A stretch of DNA of 64,000 nt from JANMCE01 sp031410595 (GCA_031410595.1 JANNZM010000025.1:14083-78082), one strand, 5' to 3'. Positions 19,155-28,618 are shown, counted from the first letter of the stretch. Notes: generated from the letters alone by a model not told the origin. Numbers and translations: made by a program.

Positions 19155-19781
19155 GTGATGATGGCAACAGCAGAGGAACGAGTGAGGGCGCTGGTGGTGC
19201 CGATCATCGCCGACCTCGGGCTAGATCTCTACGATTTCGAGTACGCCGGTGGCGTCGTTCGGGTCACCCTCGACAAGCCTGGTGGCGTCGATCTCGAAGC
19301 CATCGCACTGGCGACCCGGTTGATCTCTCGCGAGATGGATCATGTCGATCCGATCTCTGGTCGTTACACGCTCGAAGTGTCGAGCCCCGGTCTCGAACGT
19401 AACCTGCGAACACCTTCGCACTTCCAGCGCATCGTCGGCTGGACCGTGAACGTGCGCACCCACGCCTCGGTTGAGGGCGATAGGCGCGCCCAGGGCGTGC
19501 TGTCCGCGGCCGACGACCTCGGCATTACCGTGACGTTCACCAAAGGCAAGGAACTCCTCGAACGCCGTCTTGCCTACGGCGACATCGAACGGGCTCGTAC
19601 CGTGTTCGAGTGGGCCAAGACCGAAAAGGCTGCGACCGGCATCGTCGCGGCGAACAAGGCCAAAGTCAACGCGCCGTCAAAGGGCAAAGCACCGGCCAAG
19701 ACACCGTCCAGAGTGAAGGCCGCAACACCGAAACCCGCAAGACCGAAAACCGAAGATCCTCAAGGGGAGGCTGCATCATGA
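19155..19781 (+). CDS. rimP: Ribosome maturation factor RimP
   Basis: About 207 residues; GTG 19155, ATG 19158 and ATG 19161 are all possible starts behind AAAGGCAGG. The N-terminal domain (LGLDLYDFEYAGG, VRVTLDKPGGVDLEAIA) and YTLEVSSPGLERNLRTP with FQRIVGWTVNV are diagnostic. RimP assists 30S maturation. The last 45 residues are Lys/Pro/Ala-rich and not part of the fold. The stop overlaps the nusA start (ATGA). Confidence 0.94.
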   Translation: MMMATAEERVRALVVPIIADLGLDLYDFEYAGGVVRVTLDKPGGVDLEAIALATRLISREMDHVDPISGRYTLEVSSPGLERNLRTPSHFQRIVGWTVNVRTHASVEGDRRAQGVLSAADDLGITVTFTKGKELLERRLAYGDIERARTVFEWAKTEKAATGIVAANKAKVNAPSKGKAPAKTPSRVKAATPKPARPKTEDPQGEAAS

Positions 19782-21010
19782 GCGACATTGACATGAACGA
19801 AGCGGTACGCATGTTGGCGACCGAGAAGGGCATCAGCGTTGAGACGCTGCTGCAGGTTCTCGCGGACGCCCTCGTGAGCGCCTACAAGCGTCGCCCCGGT
19901 GCTGCCGACGAGGTCGAAGTGCAGATTGACCCCGACACCATGGGCATCAACTTCATCGCCTACGACCTCGATGAAGATCTCAACTGGGTCAACGCCCGGG
20001 ACGACACGCCCAACAAGAACGAGCTGGGTCGCATCGCCGCGCAGACGTTCCGTCAGGTGATGAATCAGCGCATCCGCGAGGCCGAGCGCGACCGCAAGTT
20101 CGAGGAGTACGCCAACCGCGAGGGCGACATCGTCACCGGGATCATCCAGCAGTCCGACAGCCGCTACACGCTGCTTGACCTGGGTAAAGTCGAAGCTTTG
20201 CTGCCCCAGGCCGAGCAGGTTCCTTACGAGCGTCCCGAGCCGAACGCCCGTCTCAAGGCCTACATCGTCGAAGTGCGCCGCACGGCCAAGGGCCCGCAGA
20301 TCGTCGTGTCCCGTACGCACCCCGGGCTCATCAAGCGTTTGTTCGAGCTCGAAGTTCCCGAGATCGCCGACGGCATCGTCGAGATCAAGGCTTGCGCCCG
20401 GGAACCAGGTCATCGCACCAAGATCGCGGTGCATTCCAACGACCACAACGTCGACCCGGTCGGCGCGTGCGTTGGTGCCCGGGGCGCTCGTGTGCGCATG
20501 GTCGTTACCGAGTTGCGGGGCGAGAAGATCGATATCGTCCCCTTCTCCGAAGACCAAGCCGACTTCGTCGCCAAGGCGCTGTCGCCGGCCAAGGTGACCG
20601 AGGTGCGCATCCACGAGGACACGGGCATCGCCGAGGTCATCGTGCCCGACTACCAGCTCAGTTTGGCCATCGGTAAGGAGGGCCAGAACGCCCGCCTCGC
20701 CGCCCGTCTCACAGGTTGGCGCGTCGACATCAAGTCGGAGACGCAGCTGGCCGAAGAAGAAGCCGGTATTTACCGTGAGGGCGGCGAGTACGCCGAAGGC
20801 CAGTGGATTGCCAATGCCGACACTGGTGAGATGGAATTCCATTCACCCGACGGATCCGTCGTGTCGGCCAAGGAATGGTCGGCCGGCGAACCCGGCGCTG
20901 AGGCTCCGGCTGAGGTTCCAGCCGAGGCTCCCGCCGATGCGGCTGCTGCAGAGGCCACCGACGTCGTCGCCGAACCGGCGGAGGGCAATGCGGCCGAAGC
21001 CGCCGACTGA
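19778..21010 (+). CDS. nusA: Transcription elongation/termination factor NusA
   Basis: 410 residues from ATG at 19778 behind AAGGGGAGG. N-terminal RNA-polymerase-binding domain, S1 domain at about 130-200, then KH1/KH2 with DPVGACVGARGARVRMV and LAIGKEGQNARLAARLTGW. The C-terminus ends in an Ala/Glu/Pro tail without the acidic repeats of the enterobacterial protein. It sits in the conserved rimP-nusA-ylxR-infB operon. Confidence 0.96.
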   Translation: MSDIDMNEAVRMLATEKGISVETLLQVLADALVSAYKRRPGAADEVEVQIDPDTMGINFIAYDLDEDLNWVNARDDTPNKNELGRIAAQTFRQVMNQRIREAERDRKFEEYANREGDIVTGIIQQSDSRYTLLDLGKVEALLPQAEQVPYERPEPNARLKAYIVEVRRTAKGPQIVVSRTHPGLIKRLFELEVPEIADGIVEIKACAREPGHRTKIAVHSNDHNVDPVGACVGARGARVRMVVTELRGEKIDIVPFSEDQADFVAKALSPAKVTEVRIHEDTGIAEVIVPDYQLSLAIGKEGQNARLAARLTGWRVDIKSETQLAEEEAGIYREGGEYAEGQWIANADTGEMEFHSPDGSVVSAKEWSAGEPGAEAPAEVPAEAPADAAAAEATDVVAEPAEGNAAEAAD

Positions 21011-21011
21011 G

Positions 21012-21287
21012 GTGATCGGCGTCGGCCCGGTGCGTACCTGCATTGGCTGCCGACGCCGAGCGCCGCAGTCCGAACTCGCTCGGATTGCGCTGGTTGACGG
21101 TATCCTCCTCATGAGCCGTACCGCCCCCGGGCGGGGAGCGTGGCTCTGTGATCACTCACCGTCATGTTTGACACTCGCTCTACGGAAGAAGGGGTTTGAC
21201 CGGGCGCTGCGATGCTCGATCAAGCCGGAGGCAACGGCGGATTTGCAGGTTGTATTCGGAGTGACACCCCCGAACGTGTCACACTGA
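21012..21287 (+). CDS. ylxR: YlxR-family RNA-binding protein (RnpM-like)
   Basis: 91 residues from a GTG one base after the nusA stop. The signature VRTCIGCRRRAPQSEL near the N-terminus, GRGAWLCDHSPSCL in the middle and KKGFDRALR mark the YlxR/DUF448 family. YlxR proteins are small basic nucleoid- or RNA-binding proteins; in Bacillus one modulates RNase P. Position between nusA and infB is the family's standard location. Confidence 0.88.
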   Translation: MIGVGPVRTCIGCRRRAPQSELARIALVDGILLMSRTAPGRGAWLCDHSPSCLTLALRKKGFDRALRCSIKPEATADLQVVFGVTPPNVSH

Positions 21288-21334
21288 AGTGTTCGCTCCG
21301 ATGGTTGGGGCTCGACGAAAGGTTCACCGCGCAC

Positions 21335-24304
21335 GTGGCAGGAAAGATCAGGGTCCATGAGCTCGCTAAAGAGCTCGGCCTCACGAATAAAGAGGCGGTT
21401 GACCTGTGCAATGTTCTCGGCATTGGCATCAAGAGCCATTCATCCTCCATCGAGGAAGCCCAGGGTGACCGGGTTCGCCGTCGCGCGGAGAAGGACGGCC
21501 TAAAGCGAGACGTCCAACCCGAAGAGCTGGCCAAGCCGGGCAAGAAGCCGACCAAGAAGGCTGCTGCAGCCGAAGCCGCAGCGGAGGTCGCCGCACCAGC
21601 TGCGGTCGTTGAGGGCAAGCCGGTCGTCGAAGCTCCCGCCCCGGTCGTGGTCGTTGCACCGGTCGTCGAAAAGGTCGCGGCGGCTGTGCCGCCTTCGGTC
21701 GAAACGCCGCTGCCGCCAGCCCCCGTTGCCGAGGCCCCTGTCGCACCGCCAGCCCCGGTTGTCGCACCCGTGGTTGACATCGCGCCGGTCGTCCCCAGCG
21801 TCGCCGCTGTTGCGGCTGTCGCACCGGCGTCGGTCGAACCTGAAGAAGCTCGCCCCGTCGGTGTCATCTCCAGCGGTCGCGGTGAGGAGACCGCCGCTCC
21901 CGTTCGCCCGGCTGGCATGCCGCCACGACCCGCTGGTCCGCCGCCGGGCCGCCCCTTGGCCCCTGCCGCCCGCGAAGGATCGGTTGCCCCACCGCGCGCA
22001 CCCGCTCCTCCTCGTCCGGCTGGTCCGCCTCCTGGTCGCCCCACGTCTCCCACCGGTCGACCGATCCCGCCGCCTCCGGGTGGTGGCATTCCGTTGTCGC
22101 CCACGGGTCGTCCCATTCCGCCACCTCCCGGTGGCGGCAAGCCCATGGCTCGTCCGGCACCCGCCGGACCCGGTCGTGGTCCTGGTAGCCCCCGTCCGTC
22201 GGGCCCTGGTGGTGCGCGTCCTGCGTTCGCCGGTCGTCCTGGTGGTCCCGGTGCAGGTGCTGGTCGACCCGGTGGTCCCGGTGGTGGTTTTGCCGGACGC
22301 CCGGGCGGTCCCTGTGGTGGTTTTGCCGGTCGTCCCGGTGGCCCAGGTGGCGGTCCCGGTGGCGCAGCGCCAGGCGGCGGTACCGGTGGTCCGCCGCGCG
22401 GTCCGGGCGGTCGCCCGAACTCGCAGCGTCGTGCACCCAAGCGTCGTAGTTCGCGTCGACGTCGCGGTGGAGATGAGCTCGCACCATCAATGAAGAACTA
22501 CTCGGCCAGCGATCGTCCCGTACCTGCGGGCACCATCGTGGTCGAGCGTGGTTCATCGGCGCAGGACTTTGCGCCCAAGCTGAACCGCACCGCAGCAGAC
22601 GTTGTTCGGTTCCTTTTGCAGCAGGGCGAAATGGTCACCGCCACCATGGCGTTGTCCGATGATCAGATGGAAGTGTTCGGCCTCGAAATCGGCGCGGAGA
22701 TTCTGCTGGTCGAGCCCGGCATGCAGGAAGAACTCGAGCTGCAGGCCCTCTTCAACGACGACGACGACGACGATCCCGAGTTGCAGCAGACTCGCCCGCC
22801 GATCGTTACCGTCATGGGTCACGTCGACCACGGTAAGACCACGCTGCTCGACAAGATTCGCAAGGCCAACGTTGTGTCGGGCGAGTCCGGTGGCATCACC
22901 CAGCACATCGGTGCCTACCAGACGGTCTACGATGGTCATCCGGTCACCTTCATCGACACCCCCGGTCACGCCGCGTTCTCCAAGATGCGTGCCCGCGGTG
23001 CCAACGTCACCGACATTGTCGTGTTGATGGTGGCCGCCGACGACGGCGTCATGCCGCAAACGATTGAAGCCATCAATCACGCCAAGGCGGCCGACGTGCC
23101 GATCATTGTTGCCATCAACAAGATCGACAAAGAGAACGCCGACGTGCAGCGTGTCTACGCCGGTCTGGCCGAGCAGGAACTTGTTCCCGAGAGCTGGGGT
23201 GGCGACACCATCTGCGTCGAAATGTCGGCTCAACAAGAACTCGGTATCGACGACCTGCTCGAGCAGCTCACTGCCGTTGCCGAACTCGAAGAGCTCACGG
23301 CCAACCCGACGGGTCGGGCCAAGGGCACCGTGCTTGAAGCCAACCTCGATACCGGACGCGGCCCCGTTGCCACAGTCTTGGTCGACAAGGGCACCCTCAA
23401 GATCGGCGACCCCATCGTTGCTGGTGCTGCATGGGGTTCGGTTCGCGCGCTCATTGACGACAAGGGTCAGCAGATCAAAGAGGCCGGTCCCTCCGTGCCC
23501 GTGCAGGTGCTCGGTCTGTCGGCTGTGCCCCGCGCCGGTGATGAGTTCCGTACCGCTCCCGACCTGAAGACGGCCAAGACGGTTGCGGAAGCCCGTGAGA
23601 TTCGCCAGAAGCTCAAGGCCCAGCGCGGCGACGCCCGCGTGCAGGGTGGCGTCAAGCTCGAAGACATCTTCGACCGCATCCAAAAGGGCGAGCAGGCCAC
23701 GCTCAACCTGGTGGTCAAAGCCGACGTGCAGGGTTCACTCGAAGCCCTCACCGAAGCGTTGCGTCGCCTTGAACGTGATGACGTGAAGCTGGCCTTCGTC
23801 CATCGTGGCGTGGGCGGTATTAGCGAGAACGACATCACGCTGGCGGCCACTACCAACGCCACCATCATCGGCTTCAATGTGCGTCCCGACCGCAAGGCTC
23901 GCGAAATGGCGCAGGTCGAGCAGGTCGAGATTCGCGCCTACGAAATCATCTACCAGGTCCTTGAAGACATCGAAAAGGCCATGCTCGGTCTGCTCGCTCC
24001 CGTCTTCGAAGAGGTGGTTACGGGTGATGCCGAAGTGCGTGAAATCTTCCGGGTTCCCCGCATCGGCGCCATCGCCGGTTGCTACGTGCTCAACGGCGTC
24101 ATTACTCGGGGTTCCAAGGTTCGCTTCCTCCGGGAAGGCACCATCATTTGGAAGGGTGCCATCCAGACCCTCAAGCGGTTCAAGGACGACGTGCGTGAGG
24201 TTCGTGAAGGCTTCGAGTGTGGTATCGCACTCTCAGACTTCCAGGACCTCAAGCCCGGTGACGTCATCGAAACCTACGAAGAAAAAGAAATACCCCGTAC
24301 GTGA
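21335..24304 (+). CDS. infB: Translation initiation factor IF-2
   Basis: 989 residues from GTG at 21335 (VAGKIRVHELAKELGLTNKE), with AAAGG about 12 bases upstream. IF2_N domain at the start, then a low-complexity region: Ala/Val/Pro (about 60-200) and Gly/Pro/Arg (about 230-375). A second IF2_N (FAPKLNRTAADVVRFLL) precedes the GTPase with GHVDHGKTT, DTPGHAAFS and NKID, followed by domains II-IV. It places initiator tRNA on the ribosome. The low-complexity linker is longer and more Gly-rich than in most bacteria but common in actinobacteria. Confidence 0.96.
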   Translation: MAGKIRVHELAKELGLTNKEAVDLCNVLGIGIKSHSSSIEEAQGDRVRRRAEKDGLKRDVQPEELAKPGKKPTKKAAAAEAAAEVAAPAAVVEGKPVVEAPAPVVVVAPVVEKVAAAVPPSVETPLPPAPVAEAPVAPPAPVVAPVVDIAPVVPSVAAVAAVAPASVEPEEARPVGVISSGRGEETAAPVRPAGMPPRPAGPPPGRPLAPAAREGSVAPPRAPAPPRPAGPPPGRPTSPTGRPIPPPPGGGIPLSPTGRPIPPPPGGGKPMARPAPAGPGRGPGSPRPSGPGGARPAFAGRPGGPGAGAGRPGGPGGGFAGRPGGPCGGFAGRPGGPGGGPGGAAPGGGTGGPPRGPGGRPNSQRRAPKRRSSRRRRGGDELAPSMKNYSASDRPVPAGTIVVERGSSAQDFAPKLNRTAADVVRFLLQQGEMVTATMALSDDQMEVFGLEIGAEILLVEPGMQEELELQALFNDDDDDDPELQQTRPPIVTVMGHVDHGKTTLLDKIRKANVVSGESGGITQHIGAYQTVYDGHPVTFIDTPGHAAFSKMRARGANVTDIVVLMVAADDGVMPQTIEAINHAKAADVPIIVAINKIDKENADVQRVYAGLAEQELVPESWGGDTICVEMSAQQELGIDDLLEQLTAVAELEELTANPTGRAKGTVLEANLDTGRGPVATVLVDKGTLKIGDPIVAGAAWGSVRALIDDKGQQIKEAGPSVPVQVLGLSAVPRAGDEFRTAPDLKTAKTVAEAREIRQKLKAQRGDARVQGGVKLEDIFDRIQKGEQATLNLVVKADVQGSLEALTEALRRLERDDVKLAFVHRGVGGISENDITLAATTNATIIGFNVRPDRKAREMAQVEQVEIRAYEIIYQVLEDIEKAMLGLLAPVFEEVVTGDAEVREIFRVPRIGAIAGCYVLNGVITRGSKVRFLREGTIIWKGAIQTLKRFKDDVREVREGFECGIALSDFQDLKPGDVIETYEEKEIPRT

Positions 24305-24306
24305 GT

Positions 24307-24334
24307 GGGTTGGCGAGGGTAACCTCGCCAACCC
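24307..24334 (+). promoter_or_regulatory. 12-bp hairpin abutting the ylxP start codon
   Basis: Stem 24307-24318 pairs perfectly with 24323-24334 around a GTAA loop. It begins two bases after the infB stop and ends on the base before the ylxP ATG, so any ribosome site for ylxP is inside the stem. It may be a weak terminator, an RNA-processing site or a translational switch. Confidence 0.6.
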
Positions 24335-24619
24335 ATGTTTGTGTTGGCGCTTCGGGCGGAACTTCATATGAACGACTGTCACTCTTTGAAGGAAAAGCGC
24401 GCAGTGATTCGTCCGATCCTCGACGGAGCGAAGCGTCGGTTTGGCGTTTCTTCCGCCGAGGTAGATCATCAGGACACGTGGCAGCGCTGCTCTATGGGCT
24501 TTGCTGTTGTCGGCGCATCGGCCGATCATCTGTCCGACGTGATAGACGAAGTGGAACGGTTTGTGTGGTCGCACCCAGAGGTTGCGGTCCTGTCGATGGA
24601 ACGGAGCTGGAGCGAATGA
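24335..24619 (+). CDS. ylxP: YlxP-family (DUF503) protein
   Basis: 94 residues; MFVLALRAELHMNDCHSLKEK at the N-terminus and MGFAVVGASADHLSDVIDEV in the middle match DUF503/YlxP, a small ferredoxin-fold protein of unclear function always found between infB and rbfA. The stop overlaps the rbfA start (ATGA). Confidence 0.9.
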   Translation: MFVLALRAELHMNDCHSLKEKRAVIRPILDGAKRRFGVSSAEVDHQDTWQRCSMGFAVVGASADHLSDVIDEVERFVWSHPEVAVLSMERSWSE

Positions 24620-25038
24620 GTCGAGGCGCACCGAAACGACGACGAACAACCAACGCCACATCCCACAACGTGCCCCGCACGGCTCGCTTGAACGAGCTCC
24701 TGCGCGAGATCATCGCGGATGAACTCGAGCGTATAGAGGATGATCGGCTGGAGTTGGTCACCATCACCACAGTCGATGTCGATCAGGATCTGAACCGTGC
24801 CATCGTCACCTATGACTCGCTTGCAGGCGAGTCGGGTGACGAGCAGATCCTGGCCGCGTTCACGCAACAGCGCGTGAAGTTGCAAGCTGCAATCGGCAAG
24901 CAGATCACTGCTCGCAAGACGCCCATCTTGTCGTTCCAACCCGACAAGGTCATCCGCTCGGCTGCCCGCATCGAAGAGATCCTGCGGGACAACCCCATTC
25001 CGGTACGCCCGGAGGTGCCTCAGGAGGACGAGTCATAG
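24616..25038 (+). CDS. rbfA: Ribosome-binding factor A
   Basis: 140 residues from ATG at 24616. RTARLNELLREIIADELERI and the KH-like core (VTITTVDVDQDLNRAIVTYD, KTPILSFQPDKVIRSAARIEEIL; given as landmarks) mark RbfA, which helps mature the 16S rRNA 5' end. Position between ylxP and truB is conserved. The C-terminal tail is short and acidic. Confidence 0.93.
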   Translation: MSRGAPKRRRTTNATSHNVPRTARLNELLREIIADELERIEDDRLELVTITTVDVDQDLNRAIVTYDSLAGESGDEQILAAFTQQRVKLQAAIGKQITARKTPILSFQPDKVIRSAARIEEILRDNPIPVRPEVPQEDES

Positions 25039-25058
25039 CCAAGCGTCGCCCGGCCACG

Positions 25059-25907
25059 GTGCACGGCTTGTGTGTGGTCGACAAGCCGGCTGGTATCACG
25101 AGTCACGACGTCGTCGGTCTGTTGCGCCGCCGGCTGGGGGAGCGTCGCATCGGTCACTCCGGCACCCTCGACCCCGATGCCACCGGTGTGCTGTTGTGCG
25201 GGGTGGGCAACCTCACCCGATTCCTGCGCTACCTGACCGATCTGCCCAAGACCTACACGGCTGAGGTCGTGCTCGGCTCCACCACCAATACGCTGGACGA
25301 TTCGGGCGAAGTGACCGCCACGTTCGACATGACCGGGGTGACCGTCGAGCGGGCTCGCGAGCTGGTCGCCGCCCATCTGACCGGCCCAATCATGCAGGTA
25401 CCGCCCATGGTGTCGGCCATCCGCATCGACGGCAAACGCCTGCACGAACTGGCACGCGAAGGCATCGAAGTCGACCGTGAGGCCCGGCCCGTCTCGGTCT
25501 ACCGCTACGACGTCTCCGAGACGGAGGACCCGATGGTGTTCGCGATCGTTGTGCAATGCTCCAGCGGTACTTACATCCGCACCCTCGCCGCCGACCTCGG
25601 CGAGCTACTCGGCGGGGGAGCGCATGTTCGCAAGCTGCGTCGCACCGCCATTGGCTCCTTCACCGTCGCCGAAGCAGCCGCCCCCGACGAGTGCGAGGTC
25701 TGGTCGATGGCTCGAGGTCTTCGTGACTATGCCGCCGTCACTGTCGATGACGACCAGGCTCGAATGGTGCGCCACGGCCGCTCGTTGCCGTTGTTCGAAG
25801 GTGACGGCCCATGGGCGGTAAGCGATTCTGAAGGCAATCTCCTAGCGATGTTCGAAGCAAACGGTCAGGAAGCCAAACCGGCCGTCGTGGTGCCCGAGCT
25901 GTCATAG
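25059..25907 (+). CDS. truB: tRNA pseudouridine(55) synthase
   Basis: 282 residues from GTG at 25059. LCVVDKPAGITSHDVV, then the catalytic motif GHSGTLDPDATGVLL near residue 32, YTAEVVLGSTTNTLD and CSSGTYIRTLAADLG. It makes Psi55 in the tRNA T loop. The first in-frame start is 20 bases after the rbfA stop. Confidence 0.95.
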   Translation: MHGLCVVDKPAGITSHDVVGLLRRRLGERRIGHSGTLDPDATGVLLCGVGNLTRFLRYLTDLPKTYTAEVVLGSTTNTLDDSGEVTATFDMTGVTVERARELVAAHLTGPIMQVPPMVSAIRIDGKRLHELAREGIEVDREARPVSVYRYDVSETEDPMVFAIVVQCSSGTYIRTLAADLGELLGGGAHVRKLRRTAIGSFTVAEAAAPDECEVWSMARGLRDYAAVTVDDDQARMVRHGRSLPLFEGDGPWAVSDSEGNLLAMFEANGQEAKPAVVVPELS

Positions 25908-25950
25908 GCGGGAAAGGCCCCGGCTCGCCCCGGACGATAGGGTCAGAATC

Positions 25951-26892
25951 GTGCAGGTGATTCGGGATCTTTCGCAGCCACATTTTCGTGACCGGGGAAC
26001 GGTGGTCACCATCGGCGCGTACGACGGCGTCCATCTCGGTCACCAGGCAGTCATTGCCGAAGTGCGGGCGAAGGCCGCGGCCCAGGGCTGCGCTTCGGCG
26101 GTCGTTACCTTCGACCGTCACCCGGCCTCCATCGTGCGGCCTGAGTCCGCGCCCCAACTCATCACAGATCTTGAACAGAAGCTCGAGCTGCTCGAAGCCA
26201 CCGGTATCGACGCCGTCGTCGTGCTCCACTTCGACCATGCGATGTCGGAGCTCTCTGCTGCTCAGTGGGCGAAAGACGTTTTGGTGCGGTGCCTCTCGGC
26301 GCAGACCATCGTGGTCGGTGAAGACTTCCACTTTGGCCACGACCGCAGCGGCAACGTCGCGTTCCTTACCAAACTGGGCCAGACCGAAGGCTTCGATGTG
26401 CAAGGCCTGCCGCTGGTCGAACGAACCGACGGCGTGACGGAGTCGATCAGTTCAACCGCCATCCGACGCGCTCTTGCCGGTGGTCAGGTGGAAGTCGCGG
26501 CGCGCTTGTTGGGCCGACCGTTTGAGGGTCGGGGCATTGTTGTCAGCGGCGATCAGCGAGGTCGGCTGCTTGGCTTCCCGACCGCCAACGTCGAGATTCC
26601 CAATCAGATCTGCCTTCCGGCCGATGGCGTTTACGCGGGATTTTATGAGCGGCCCGACGGCAGCGTGCACACGTGCGCAATCAACCTCGGGCGACGCCCA
26701 ACGTTCTACGCTCACACTGATCACTCACTGCTCGAGGCGCACCTCCTTGACTTTCAAGCCGAGTTGTATGGCGAACCCGCCAAAGTGCGTTTCGTTGCCT
26801 TCCTCCGTAGCGAGCGAAAATTCGACGGCATCGACTCCCTCCGCCAACAACTCGCTCACGATATCGAAGCCACCCGCAAAGTCCTCGCCTGA
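25951..26892 (+). CDS. ribF: Bifunctional riboflavin kinase/FAD synthetase
   Basis: 313 residues from GTG. The nucleotidyltransferase domain has GAYDGVHLGHQAVI near 20 and SSTAIRRALAGGQVE near 170; the C-terminal kinase domain has GRGIVVSGDQRGRLLGFPTANVE (as landmarks) and GVYAGFY. It makes FMN then FAD. It is the last gene of this core run and converges on an ABC-transporter substrate-binding protein one base away. Confidence 0.95.
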   Translation: MQVIRDLSQPHFRDRGTVVTIGAYDGVHLGHQAVIAEVRAKAAAQGCASAVVTFDRHPASIVRPESAPQLITDLEQKLELLEATGIDAVVVLHFDHAMSELSAAQWAKDVLVRCLSAQTIVVGEDFHFGHDRSGNVAFLTKLGQTEGFDVQGLPLVERTDGVTESISSTAIRRALAGGQVEVAARLLGRPFEGRGIVVSGDQRGRLLGFPTANVEIPNQICLPADGVYAGFYERPDGSVHTCAINLGRRPTFYAHTDHSLLEAHLLDFQAELYGEPAKVRFVAFLRSERKFDGIDSLRQQLAHDIEATRKVLA

Positions 26893-26893
26893 A

Positions 26894-28003
26894 CTACGCC
26901 GGCCAGATGACCCTGCCGGCTTTGTCGTAGACGCCGTTGGCGAGGGTGTCGTCGTAGGTGCCGTCTACTTTTGGGGCGGTCCTAAAGACGCCCGCAGCGG
27001 TGTAGGCGGCTACCTGCTTGTCGAGATCGGCGCGATGGACGATGCCGATGCCTTCGCCCTTGGGTGTGTTGTCGGCAACGATCCTCGACTCGATGCCCCA
27101 GCGGAACTTCTCGCCGTCGGGCTGCAGGAAGTTCTTGTTACCGCCCTCGGTGATCTTCTTAAATGATGAAGCAACCGCGTCATCGGGCTTGGCGATGGCG
27201 TCTTCCATGCCCTTCATAGCGGCACGCACGAAGTCCTGCACGGCGGTCGGGTGCTCGTCGTGGAACTTCTTGCTGGTGTAGATCAAACCGAAGCTGCCCG
27301 GGATACCTTCGGTGGCCGGATCGAACATGGTGTACTTCTGGCCCTTGGCGTCGAGCTGGGCTGGCTCGTTCGACTTGTAGACGGGTAGCGCCATGATCGG
27401 CGTGGCCCAGTGCTGGTTCGGGTCGAAGCCCTGAAGCGAGACCTCCTCGTAGTCGGTGCCCTGCTTGAGTCCGGCCTTGTTCAGCATGGCCACTTCGGCC
27501 GGAGGGAGCGCGCCCTTGATGCCGATCTTCTTACCCTTTAGATCGGCCAACGTCTTGATCTCTGGCTTTACCAGGAGGGCATCAATGCCGATCTTGCCGT
27601 CAACCGCAACGGTGACGAACTCGGCACCGTCCTTGGCGAAATTGAGCGTCTCAACGTAAGAACCTGCCGATGCGAACTGCGCGGTGTTGGCCGCCACGAG
27701 CGGGTAATTGGCGGCCGAGAAGCCGGCCTTCATCTCGACATCGAGACACATCTTTTCGAAGTAGCCCTTCTCCTTCGCCACGGTCACTTCGACGATGGAA
27801 GCCGACGCAGCGAAGTCAAACCCGGTGAGGTAGGTGATCTTCCCGGCCTTCTTGTTCTCGCCACAGCGATCGGCACTAATGGCCTTGGCCGTGACGGTGC
27901 CGACGGTGGCGAGGCCCTTGGCGGTGGTCTTCGACGAACCACAGCCGGCGATAATGAGCACGCTGCCGAGTGCAACGGCGGTAAAGCGGACGGAACGGGA
28001 CAT
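26894..28003 (-). CDS. ABC transporter substrate-binding lipoprotein, NMT1/THI5-like
   Basis: 369 residues. A lipoprotein signal with lipobox IIAGC ends at Cys21. The mature part is an SsuA/NMT1-type periplasmic-binding fold (KITYLTGFDFAASASIVEV, AKEKGYFEKMCLDVEMKAG, LADLKGKKIGIKGALPPAEV). The ligand is unknown: the fold serves pyrimidine precursors, sulfonates, nitrate and, in some bacteria, riboflavin. It begins three bases after the TetR stop in the ATPase-permease-TetR-SBP set. Confidence 0.87.
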   Translation of the reverse strand: MSRSVRFTAVALGSVLIIAGCGSSKTTAKGLATVGTVTAKAISADRCGENKKAGKITYLTGFDFAASASIVEVTVAKEKGYFEKMCLDVEMKAGFSAANYPLVAANTAQFASAGSYVETLNFAKDGAEFVTVAVDGKIGIDALLVKPEIKTLADLKGKKIGIKGALPPAEVAMLNKAGLKQGTDYEEVSLQGFDPNQHWATPIMALPVYKSNEPAQLDAKGQKYTMFDPATEGIPGSFGLIYTSKKFHDEHPTAVQDFVRAAMKGMEDAIAKPDDAVASSFKKITEGGNKNFLQPDGEKFRWGIESRIVADNTPKGEGIGIVHRADLDKQVAAYTAAGVFRTAPKVDGTYDDTLANGVYDKAGRVIWPA

Positions 28004-28006
28004 GAA

Positions 28007-28603
28007 TCAGCCTTTCGGGGCAGAAGTGAAGAGAGGTTGGAGCGAATGCCATGCGCCGTCGGACAGGAATGTCCGCACGTCGGCGGGTGTGGTTTTCACG
28101 GTGCTGGTAAGCCAGTGGCGGGCGTACATGTGCATGGGCCCGATCCACTGCGAAATGACAGCGGGAAGCAGCGGCACAGCGTGACTGGCATGCGACACGA
28201 TCCAGTGCTCGAGCTCGGTGTAAAAGTTCGTGTTGAGCGCGCGGAGGCTCTCGGCCGCAGGGCGGATCTCATGGTCCCGGTACACCAGAATGAACTGTGA
28301 CGGCGCCCGATGATCAACGATCCAGGTGAGGTGGTGATCGACGAGGGAGCGCACGCCCTGCTCGGGTGTAACAGCACTTCGCAGCCCGGCAAGTGCCACT
28401 TCGTGGTACGCCGAGAGGCACTCGACGTAGAGACCGTCAGCGAGGTGCTCTTTGCCGCCGAAGTGGTGGTAGAGACTGCCGACGCTCGCTCCGGAACGCT
28501 GGAGAATCTGATCGACGGTGGTATCGACAACACCCTGTTCGAGGAACAAGGCCAGCGCAGCGTCCAGCAGAGCTTGCCGCTTCCCTTCGGGGCGAGATGT
28601 CAC
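28007..28603 (-). CDS. TetR-family transcriptional regulator
   Basis: 198 residues. N-terminal helix-turn-helix: GKRQALLDAALALFLEQG, then TTVDQILQRSGASVGSLYHHF with KEHLADGLY. The C-terminal ligand domain is of unknown specificity. It lies inside the transporter operon; palindromes sharing a TAGA(A/G)GA half-site precede both it and the ATPase gene, so it very likely represses the operon and itself. Confidence 0.9.
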   Translation of the reverse strand: MTSRPEGKRQALLDAALALFLEQGVVDTTVDQILQRSGASVGSLYHHFGGKEHLADGLYVECLSAYHEVALAGLRSAVTPEQGVRSLVDHHLTWIVDHRAPSQFILVYRDHEIRPAAESLRALNTNFYTELEHWIVSHASHAVPLLPAVISQWIGPMHMYARHWLTSTVKTTPADVRTFLSDGAWHSLQPLFTSAPKG

Positions 28604-28618
28604 GACGAAAGTCTGATG

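Noticed and set aside
21960..22440. Repetitive DNA in infB as a CRISPR or mobile repeat
   Set aside because: The repeats are short Gly/Pro codon runs without spacers and are in frame with IF-2.
22553..23683. 376-codon antisense frame inside infB
   Set aside because: Overlaps the conserved GTPase region of IF-2; no independent signal.
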